Shown here: positions 56,480 to 64,000 of the stretch, one piece after another
Numbering within the stretch: the stretch's first letter is position 1
Layout of the letters: each line of letters starts with the position of its first letter
Source of the DNA: Cutaneotrichosporon cavernicola
Taxonomy: Eukaryota > Basidiomycota > Tremellomycetes > Trichosporonales > Trichosporonaceae
Length of the DNA stretch: 64,000 nt
Direction: 5' to 3'
Assembly (NCBI RefSeq): GCF_030864355.1
Contig: NC_083395.1
Coordinates: 1,798,001-1,862,000 of the forward strand
Made by a program: the position numbers and the translations under genes
Notes under the pieces: model-generated
Told to the model about the DNA's origin: nothing
Database searches by the model: none
Seen by the model: the letters and a program-made list of their open reading frames with translations, nothing else

Positions 56480-57913
56480 CTACAGCTCATCGCGGTTGTC
56501 GATGAATTGGCCGCGCGCGCCGCTCGTGTCTGCCTCAGCCTTGGCGCGGAGGTTCTTGTCCAACACGCCCCCCTTGACGGCTGCGACGGGGGCCTCCTTT
56601 GCCGCCAGTAGGGCGAGGAATTCCTGAGCGAGGTCGGCGGCAGCCATGGCCGTCAGTTCGGCATTGGTGTCGTAGGCCGGCGAGACTTCGACAATATCCG
56701 CTCCGACAATGTTGAGGCCGACAAGGCCGCGTACAATGCGCTTGACCTCGCGAGTGGTCCAGCCGCCCGACTCGGGCGTGCCGGCTGATGTCAGGTTGTT
56801 TGTTTTATTACAACTCACTGGCTGGCGCCATCGAGGGGTCGATCGTGTCAATGTCAAAGGAGAGGTAGACGGGACCGTTGCCGAGGCGTTTCTTGAGCTT
56901 GGTGGCGATACCTTCGGGACCCATTTCGTCGATGTCGTCCGTCGTGAAGACCTGGAAGCCGACTGCCTCGTCGTGTAGCAGGTCGCGCATCGACTGCGTG
57001 AGTTAGATGCCAGAGCTCAACTCACGTTAAGGCGGGTACGAATCCCGGCGTGAGCCGATGTCTTGTCGTTGATGTATCCGAGCTCGTATGCCTTCCAGAA
57101 GAACGTGCCGTGAGTCTGGTGTCAGCTGCGTGCGAGTTTGACTGCACGCCCACTCGCACTCGCAACTCACAACCTTGTGCTGCTCGGTATGCGCGCCACC
57201 CAGCTCATTCCCATTCCAAGTGTCGAGGTGCGCATCAAAGTGGAGCACCGAGATCGGGCCATAGACATCCGTAAGCGCGCCGAGGATGGGAAGCACGATG
57301 GTGTGGTCTCCTCCCAAAGTGAGGATACGCGGGTGTTCCTTGCCGTCCTTTGCGATGTGGCGGGTAAAGTGGGTATCGGGTGACGTGGGCCGGTCGAGGA
57401 GGGTGGCATACGCGACCTGCATCTCGTCGATGGCCAAGGCGTTGTCGTACGGCGAGATCGGGACGTCGTTGCAGTCGACCTGGGGTTGGGTTTTTGTTTA
57501 CAATAGGCGACTCACAATATGCAACCCAGTATCCTGCGTGACACTAGTTCCCCAAGGGATGAGGAACGAGCGCGCCGGGCCATGCCTACGTGATCCAGAC
57601 CGGATTGCGTGCGGTCCAAACCGCGCTCCGGGGCGATACGACACCGAAGTCTAACATGAGTATCAGAAGCTGCAAGTAAACCCACATCAAAGGGCATGCC
57701 AAGGACAGCAATGTCGAAACCATAGCCTGGTTTCTCGAGGCATCGCTCCCACGGCAGCCGGCCGAACCCCGCCACTCCAGAGTACGTGAGGTCGGGTGTG
57801 CCGCCGTATTTCTCCTCTGACATTAGCTAGCATCAGAAGATGTACCCACGCCATGGCTCGGCGGCGACAGAGGCGACGGCAGTGAGCGCTGCGAAGAGAG
57901 CCGTTAGGCGCAT
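56480..57913 (-). CDS. Secretory-pathway agmatinase-like ureohydrolase with C-terminal RDEL
   Basis: A Mn-dependent ureohydrolase of the agmatinase/guanidinobutyrase group that releases urea from a guanidino compound. Exons 57913-57850, 57816-57686, 57650-57516, 57479-57171, 57115-57026, 56993-56819 and 56784-56480 give 402 residues. Metal motifs are GGDHT (166-170), HFDAHLDTW (190-198) and SFDIDTIDP (288-296). [19 protein letters not shown] and [11 protein letters not shown] are also typical. The start [18 protein letters not shown] is a signal peptide. The last four residues, RDEL, resemble an ER-retrieval signal. So the enzyme may reside in the ER lumen. Substrate is open. Confidence 0.9.
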
Positions 57914-58398
57914 TGCGAGTGAGTGAGATTGAGAGTAGAGTGAGAGTGAGAGTGCATGAAAGAGCAGAGACCTCACATGATATCAAGTGGGCACGTCTGG
58001 CTCAAGTTGGACGTCATGAGCGGCGGCCATTGCCGAGATTAGCCGCTGGCGCTTAGGCGATCACAAGCGCGCGCTTGGGGGATATTCCCCACTTACACAC
58101 ATATGCCTATTCTTTCACCTGTCTTGTCTCAACACTCGGCATTCCAGCAGCTATCAGTATTGGAAGGAAAGCATCATTTGGAGCGGGGTAATGGGCGAAG
58201 AAATCAGCGCGATGGACCAAATGCCCAAGCACATGTGACCATGTGGTCATCACTTATAGAAGCCGAGAACGAGCACATGGGTCGGGTTAGGGCCAAGATC
58301 CGAAGTCGACAATTTCGCCCGATTGTCTTGTTGACCATGCTCCTCTACATCCACCACTACGCAGCACTGCTCACTCATCCGCCACTCCGCCAGCCACA
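57914..58398. other. Divergent promoter region
   Basis: 0.49 kb between the ureohydrolase and the second GNAT gene. No exon or RNA gene is seen. Confidence 0.5.
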
Positions 58399-59182
58399 AT
58401 GAGCACCGACCGCTCGCCAGCGTACGCGTCGAGCCTGAAATGGGACGCCGTCCGCGGCGAACCATACCTCCAGCTCCCGTCCTTTCCCGACCTCCGTCTG
58501 ATCCCTTATCGCGAGGGTATCGCCAGTGACCTAGTGACGCTGTTCAACCACCCGCCCGTCGGATGTCGGCTGTTCGCCCTACCGTACCCGTGCGTCTCCC
58601 TTGGTATCATCTGACGACAGCATGTCGCGCGTCTTTGCGGACCAGTTGGAGTTGGACATTCTTGCCAAACAGGCGCCAATTCTTGAAAAGCTCTCAAATT
58701 CAAAAAAGACAGAGGGGATCGGAGCCGTGTGGCCGTTTAAAGCGCTGTGGAGCGAGTCCCAGTCGCGCGTAGTGGGGGATATCTTCATATGGCCCAACAC
58801 GGTCGAGCCGATGTGGGACGATGCTCGACAGGGGCGGTACCAAGCCGGGCAAGCGACGGAGAAAGGCTCGATTACGGAAGAGTCAGTCGTCTCCCTCCCT
58901 CCCGCCGAACAATCCTGGATGATCGGATACGTCCTCGAGCCCGAGCTTTACGGGCAGGGCATCATGTCCGAAACCCTCGCGTGTATCCTCCAGGGATGGG
59001 TAAAGCCCATCATGGGTGTCGGTGAGGTCGCTGCTATTATCGCGGTCGATAATCTTGGGAGTAAGGCTGTGGCGGAGAAGAATGGGTTCACGTATCGCCG
59101 TGAGGAGGTTACGCAGTGGCCAGAGGACAAGGGGGGCGGGGTTAAGGTTCATGGGTATTATACGTGGCAGAGTAGCACATAG
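58399..59182 (+). CDS. GNAT-family N-acetyltransferase
   Basis: Exons 58399-58589 and 58621-59182 give 250 residues. The intron is 31 nt. The acetyl-CoA region reads MIGYVLEPELYGQGIMSETL, with GQGIM at the Q/RxxGxG/A position, followed by VAAIIAVDNLGSKAVAEKNG, the usual helix and turn of RimJ/RimL-type enzymes. The N-terminus LRLIPYREGIASDLVTLFNHP is also typical. The substrate is unknown. Its 3' end lies only 44 bp from the convergent GST-like gene. It is not a close copy of the GNAT at 33.2-33.8 kb. Confidence 0.85.
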
Positions 59183-59226
59183 TTTGGGTTGAGAGCCCAT
59201 TTCGAGCCCATTTCTCTGCATATACA

Positions 59227-60143
59227 CTAGTAAGCATATCCGTCCAGTTCGGGGAACGTAACATCAACTCCCGTCCGCTTCTTCATAGCGTCCACCCAAG
59301 CCCCAACCTTTGGCAAACTCGGATGATACCACAGCTTGGGATTGACAACCCGCGCATTAACCTGCGAGCAGCAGTACCAGCCATACACGATCGAGTCTGC
59401 GTGGCTGGCCTCTTTACCAAGGAAGAACGGTCCGCTTGTAGCTGCCAGGTATGACTCGAGCAGATTGAGACTCTGGCGGGCGCGTTCGGCCATGGTCTCC
59501 ACCTGCTGGATATCCTTGAGTGCAGAGCGGTGGGACTCGAGCTCGTCCGCCTTGCCCTGGTACCGCACGCGGAGGAAGTATTCGGCGGATACGGGGTCCA
59601 TCAGGTCGTAGAAGAGGGGGCGGAAGAGTTGGCGGATCGACAGAGCCATATCGTTGTCGGTCCAGGAGGCGATGAACCGGGCGAAGCGGTGGGCATCGGG
59701 GGATGGGAAGAGGACGGGGGTGGGTTGGCGGGAGTCGAGCTGGGGTTAGCGTGGGGGGTAAGTTGGGAGGAAGGGGTGTGGGTTAGCGTGGGGGAGGGGG
59801 AGGGGAGGGGGAGGAAGAAGGGATGGAGGGTGGGAGGAAGGGGGGGGGTAAGTTGGGAGGAAGGGGTGTGGGTCAGCGTGGGGAAGAAACGACTTACCCA
59901 CTCAGCGATCGCAAACGAATCCGTAACATACTCTTGTCCGACTTTGATAGTGGGCACCGTAACGGTATCGTTCCCGCTGTCGCTCGCCAGCTCTCCGCGA
60001 ACCTGTGCAAAGGTGAGTTTCTCCTCTGTGTACGCAATGCCGAGGATGGCCAGGTCGGATTTCGTCTTGTTGACATGCATCGAGTGGCTCGGGAGCTGGC
60101 GCGCGGCGTCCGCCGTGAGCGAGTAGAGGGTTATGTTTGGCAT
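59227..60143 (-). CDS. Glutathione S-transferase-like protein
   Basis: Exons 60143-59898 and 59739-59227 give 252 residues. The N-terminal thioredoxin-like half starts MPNITLYSLTADAARQLP and holds VPTIKVGQEYVTDSFAIAEW, the cis-Pro and Ser that bind glutathione. The helical C-terminal half has FLGKEASHADSIVYGWY, the GST N-capping/hydrophobic staple region. A role in detoxification or as an etherase-like GST is possible. Intron 1 (158 nt) is filled with imperfect G-rich repeats. A 13-C tract sits three bases before the ATG in the mRNA sense. Confidence 0.85.
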
Positions 60144-60146
60144 GGT

Positions 60147-60159
60147 GGGGGGGGGGGGG
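60147..60159. repeat. 13-G run (poly-C in sense) at the GST-like start
   Basis: The homopolymer starts three bases upstream of the ATG at 60143 on the coding strand. Confidence 0.85.
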
Positions 60160-60247
60160 TGTTGGTGGAGGGGGGGTGGAAGGGAGGGGGGGGTTGGAGG
60201 AAAGATGAGGAGATGGGGGTGGGACGAGGATGAGGAATGGAGGTGTC

Positions 60248-60294
60248 AAGTAGAGGTGGCAGTAGAGGAATGGTGTAAGTAGAGGTGGCAGTAG
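60248..60294. repeat. 18-bp direct repeat (aagtagaggtggcagtag)
   Basis: Copies at 60248-60265 and 60277-60294, upstream of the GST-like gene. Possibly a duplicated regulatory element. Confidence 0.75.
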
Positions 60295-60719
60295 CCCACC
60301 GCTTACTCAGATTGTCGCGGCCGGGCCGGCGCCGCTTGTCCGACCGGAATCGATCGCTCCCGCCGATGGTGGAGAGGTATTGAGGAGCTCAGTGGGCTAG
60401 CACAATGCATTATGCTTGAAATACAAACTAGCAACGCTCGCTCGGATGCGGGGCACCTTGTAGTGCCAAATGGTCCTTGGAATCCGAGGTCCAGGTCTGA
60501 ACACCGACTCTTGCTGGATAACGTCATAATGAGGACCCGACCGGTCCATGCAGTCTTTACCAGCTTTACCAGGCACTCTTGATCAACCAATTCGACTTGC
60601 ACCGACGCGTCTCAGGCATAATCACATACACGTACAGCTACAAATGCATCATCTATCATCTATCGTACACTCTATGCCAACTTTTTGTCCCAGCTCTGCG
60701 GCTCGATATCGCTCGCCGC

Positions 60720-61850
60720 CTATGCCCACCGCCCAAGCAGCGCCATAAGGCCCGCCCCAAGCGACATGCAGAAGAACACGTACGCGAGCTTGCCGTTCGA
60801 GCTCTGCATCATGCGAGGATTGAGGAGGATTTCGTGTGCGAGAAGTTCCACCAACCCCGTGTAAAGCAGGATACCGGCCGACACCCCGTCCAGTACTCCG
60901 CTCACAATGAGCTTGGCCACGCCATTGTCGTTGTATCCGTGCCGTATCCCAAGGCCGACAGCGACACCGATTGGCGTGCAGATAGAATAAAGGAGGGCGG
61001 CAGCGTATCGCGCCCAACCAAGTTTTGGGGCGAGGTGCAGGCCAGCCAGTCGCGATCCAAGACCAAGCCCCTCAAACATCTGGTGGAAGACAATGACGAC
61101 GAATAGGATGATGAATTGTTCAGACACGGCAAGTGTCAGGCCGATAATGATCGAGTGTAGGATGACTCCGAATTCTAGGACAGCAACTGCGACGAGTTGG
61201 GCACTGGCTTCGGCCTCGCTAGGCGCCGGAGAGAGGGAGGACGAGTCACTGTCACCACCCTCTCTCTTGACTCCGTGGCCATGACCGGCCTCTGCTGCGC
61301 CAAGATCCGCAGCGGGGTGGACGTGGCCTGGGAGAGATGGGCCGGATGTCACGACCGCGAGCGGTGGGTCATGTTGGTGTGAATGGGCGTGGGCGTCGGT
61401 TTCGTCCTCGACATGGGTCGAGTAGACCATGCCTAATTTGAGGAGCTTTTTCGTTCCGATGCGATAGGCGGCCACTTCGGCGAAGAACATCGCAAAGACG
61501 GCAATGAGGGCGAATGCCGGGGCAAAGTCGTAGTCGTGCCAGATGCCGGATAGGCATTCTGATCCGAGGGCGTCAAAGGCCGGAGCGAGGAGGTGGATGA
61601 AAGCTGTGGCTATGATTACGCCCGAGCCAAAGTACTTTGCGAAGCTTGGGTTAGCGGAGGGGATGGGATGGGAGACGCCGACTCACTCAAAGACCGCGCG
61701 GGGGACGACACTGCTACGGTGGAGGAGGATGGGGAGCAAGGTACCAATTGCACTCGTTGCGAGGATGATGAAGATTGCGCCGATACGGAGTCCCCAATGG
61801 CTTTCGCTCAAGGACGGTGCGCATGCGTCGGGGGCGGGGGCGTCGGACAT
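60720..61850 (-). CDS. ZIP-family zinc transporter (ZRT-like)
   Basis: A plasma-membrane importer of zinc (possibly iron). Exons 61850-61687 and 61644-60720 give 362 residues. The first membrane segments are IGAIFIILATSAIGTLLPIL and FGSGVIIATAFIHLLAPAF, the latter with the usual His. The cytosolic loop has HAHSHQHD and HGHG metal-binding clusters. The signature helix HSIIIGLTLAVSEQF is followed by FVVIVFHQMFEGLGLGSRL. These match the fungal Zrt1/Zrt2 group, with about eight membrane spans. The leader carries a 20-C tract just before the ATG. Zinc-responsive control is likely from family knowledge but no element was identified. Confidence 0.92.
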
Positions 61851-62446
61851 GGTGGTTGGGGGGGGGGGGGGGGGGGGTTGGGAACGGGGTTGGGGGGGGG
61901 GAACGGGTGGAGTCCGGGGCTTGGAAGTGCGAGAGAGGTTGATCCTCAAGCGTCGAGGTTCAAGGACTATTTAACGATCAAGGATTGAAGATGAAAGCAA
62001 TGATGTAGTGATAGATATCATGTAATGCAAGTCACTGGTCTATAGTCTAGCTTCTAGCTGCCTTCTTACTGGCAGTTTGAATGACAAGAACCCCAGTGAG
62101 AGCGCCGAGAGGGCGCCACAATGGTAACAGAAGAGGACCCGACCGGTCACAAAGTCAACAATCTCAGGGTTTGATTCTAACCCCCAGTTCCCCATTCCCA
62201 GTTCCCAGTTCGGTCCGATGACATAACATGCCACGGTCCAAACCATTCCCATCCAATCCACAGATACATGTATCATGTATCGACTAGACCATCACTCAGC
62301 GTCATCTACAGCAACGCACACAAACCGATTACACTGACTGCTGCTTGTCTGTCCCTTATCCATAAATAGAGAAATGTCGCCATGTACGCGCAAAAATAGA
62401 TAGAACAAGAGAGGACTCAAACAATCAGGGAGGCATGTGCGATCAA
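61851..62446. other. Intergenic region
   Basis: 0.6 kb between the ZIP start and the stop of the right-edge gene. Apart from the homopolymer at 61858-61877 I see nothing. Confidence 0.5.
61858..61877. repeat. 20-G run (poly-C in sense) in the ZIP leader
   Basis: A pure 20-base homopolymer ends 7 bases upstream of the ZIP ATG on the coding strand. A second run of about 10 G follows a few bases further away. Confidence 0.9.
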
Positions 62447-64000
62447 CTACTTGTGGGCGAGCCGGTCCTCGAGTGCTCGCACGCGCTCGCGCAACTCGTC
62501 GACCTCGCGGCGGTCCGACGAAATTGCGCGATCCACCTCGTACCGAACCATCTCCTTGAGCGAATCGGCACTCTCTTGCAGTGTACGCAAAAGGCCCGAC
62601 GCTCTGCTCGCAGTCGCCTTGAACTCGTTTTGGGCTGCCATTTGGTTCGTGTATGTCTGCTCCGAACGGTGCATCATCTCCTGCAGCTGGAAACGCTGCT
62701 GCTCGACTCCAGACAGCAAATCGTACAGCTGGTTGAAAGGTGCCAGGAACTGTTCGCGCCCGTGGCTGGGAGGCGACGGGCTCAACGAGTAGCCGTTTGG
62801 ACGATGCACGCCACCGTTGCGGAGAGCCGCAGAGGGTGGACCCGGGCCAATCGGGTGTGTGGCGCCGTGAGGCGACGGCGGATAATGAGAGCCACCAGGG
62901 TGGAGGGCGGGGATGGAGAAGTTGCGACGATCGGCCGTGTTGGGCTGCTGGGGAAGCTGCTGCTGTTGTTGTTGCTGTTGCGACGGTCGGGCCCCCAACT
63001 CGGGAGGGTAGCGCATGTCGCGGCGCGATGCACTGCTGGCGGAAGGTAAGCCCGACCCGCTTGAGCGATGTAGCGGCGGCTGACTCTGGTGGTACGGCTG
63101 TTGTTGGCGTGCAAAGTTGCTTTCCTCTGGGCGCCCAGAGCGAGAGTGCGACAAGGGCGCAGTGCGAGGATCTGCAATGTAGTGTGCCGAGTGGGGATGT
63201 GCCGGGTAGTGCATAGGCGGGAGAATGTGCTGCGGCATCGCAGTCTGCGACCCAGAAGGAGGTTCCCTTGGCGACTGCTGCTGCGACGCAAGTCCCTGGT
63301 TGAGGGGCGCACTCTTGGATCCGGGGACAACGTCCTTGTCACTAGTCGAGGTGACAATGCTCATCCTCTCGACCTTGTCACGCGTCTTCTCACGGCGGGC
63401 ACCCACGCCACGCTTCTCCGGATCCTTTGGTGTCCAACCTTTGAACGTCAATTCACGTGGCGTCGATGGCTGGCTTGCGGCCATCTCCTTGCGCCTCTGT
63501 GCGATCAACGCCTGCTGCTGCTCCTTGATGCTGATCGTGTCCCGGACCGTCTTCAGTTGATCTTCGTCGATACTCTTGAAATCAAAGCCCAGAACCACTG
63601 GTGATGGAACAGGCGGGTCACCACCGTCGTCACGTCCGCGTGCTTCACGAGAAGCTGCAAACCCAATAGGCTTGATGGGTGCGAGGTTGGCCGGTCGGCT
63701 TTTGGTGGTTGGTTGCGTCTCGCGGGGTGGCGAGTTGGCAGTGCCCTTCGAGCTGGGCGAGTCGCCGCTGTGACGGCCACTGCGGCCGCTCCCAGCTCCG
63801 GTACGGCTGCGCTTCTCTGGACGCGGGTGGTCGTCGTCCGCACTAGTGTGTCAGTCAATGCGCAACCAAAGGCAGTCGCGTCGCCGCGACAAGCGTACAC
63901 TCACAGCTCGTCGCGCTCACGTCCTTTGCCCTTCCGGCGGTCGTCACGGTCGTCACTCGACCTGGCCGTCGATGGAGAAGGGCTACGCAGACCCGGTGGG
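62447..64000 (-). CDS. Q-rich protein with C-terminal coiled coil (5' end beyond window)
   Basis: Two exons are visible: 64000-63905 (open at the edge) and 63842-62447. The first encodes a charged Arg/Asp stretch (DDRDDRRKGKGRERDEL). The second has a conserved-looking block FDFKSIDEDQLKTVRDTISI followed by KEQQQALIAQRRKE, then a long polar region with a run of eight Gln. A helical C-terminus (LLRTLQESADSLKEMVRYEV and ELRERVRALEDRL) is a clear coiled coil. It looks like a transcriptional or scaffold regulator, but no DNA-binding or enzymatic domain is visible in this part, and I name no family. At least about 496 residues are present. Confidence 0.72.

Larger units (their letters stand above)
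60144..60719. other. Intergenic region
   Basis: 0.58 kb between the GST-like start and the ZIP stop, both minus strand. It holds the poly-C leader tract and an 18-bp direct repeat. No exon is supported. Confidence 0.5.

Overview
The window is nuclear DNA from a GC-rich, gene-dense, intron-containing fungus. The gene set (nucleolin-like protein, Pwp2, Sgf73, Dpb3-like subunit, dynein light intermediate chain, SUR7-like and KRE9/KNH-like wall proteins, Ura5, Dph4) and the protein style fit a basidiomycete yeast. Tremellomycetes, perhaps Trichosporonales, is my best guess; this rests on codon bias, intron architecture and resemblance to Cryptococcus-type proteins, not on a database search. I resolve 31 protein-coding genes, about one per 2 kb. 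Most were rebuilt exon by exon, and the spliced lengths close in frame. I see no rRNA or convincing tRNA, no transposon, no CRISPR array and no bacterial-type operon.

Layout. 1-4.3 kb: a nucleolin/Nsr1-like protein (C-terminus cut by the window edge) and carnitine acetyltransferase, with a mitochondrial presequence exon and a peroxisome-like C-terminus. 5.7-9 kb: a predicted PP1-docking protein, divergent from centrin (CDC31). 9-14.8 kb: a membrane-anchored acid/steryl-ester lipase, a membrane coiled-coil protein and a SUR7/PalI-like tetraspan. 15.6-23 kb: secreted and cell-surface genes (GH5 glucanase, a small membrane protein, an intronless propeller-lectin protein, a GPI-anchored protein). 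25-33.8 kb: an MCH1-like transporter, dynein light intermediate chain, an RGG/Btz-like protein, DPH4 and a GNAT enzyme. 34-43 kb: a coiled-coil protein, PWP2, an unknown protein, URA5 and RPS8. 43.9-51.6 kb: a KRE9/KNH-like GPI protein, SGF73, a DPB3-like histone-fold protein and a PH-domain protein. 53.1-64 kb: a Q-rich coiled-coil protein, an agmatinase-like ureohydrolase, a second GNAT, a GST-like protein, a ZIP zinc transporter and a Q-rich protein cut by the right edge.

Themes. Ribosome production recurs (nucleolin-like protein, PWP2, RPS8, DPH4), as do cell-surface functions (GH5, SUR7-like, two GPI proteins, ZIP), but neighbours do not form an obvious pathway cluster. The most striking global feature is a large set of introns only 30-35 nt long, with a CTGAC/CTAAC-like branch site often only about 5-8 nt before the acceptor AG. 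Other points of interest are the dual-start CAT2, a SILK-RVxF protein, the RPS8 intron hairpin, an ER-type RDEL ureohydrolase, and the intronless lectin-like gene that may have been transferred. I did not find a clearly new multi-gene system.
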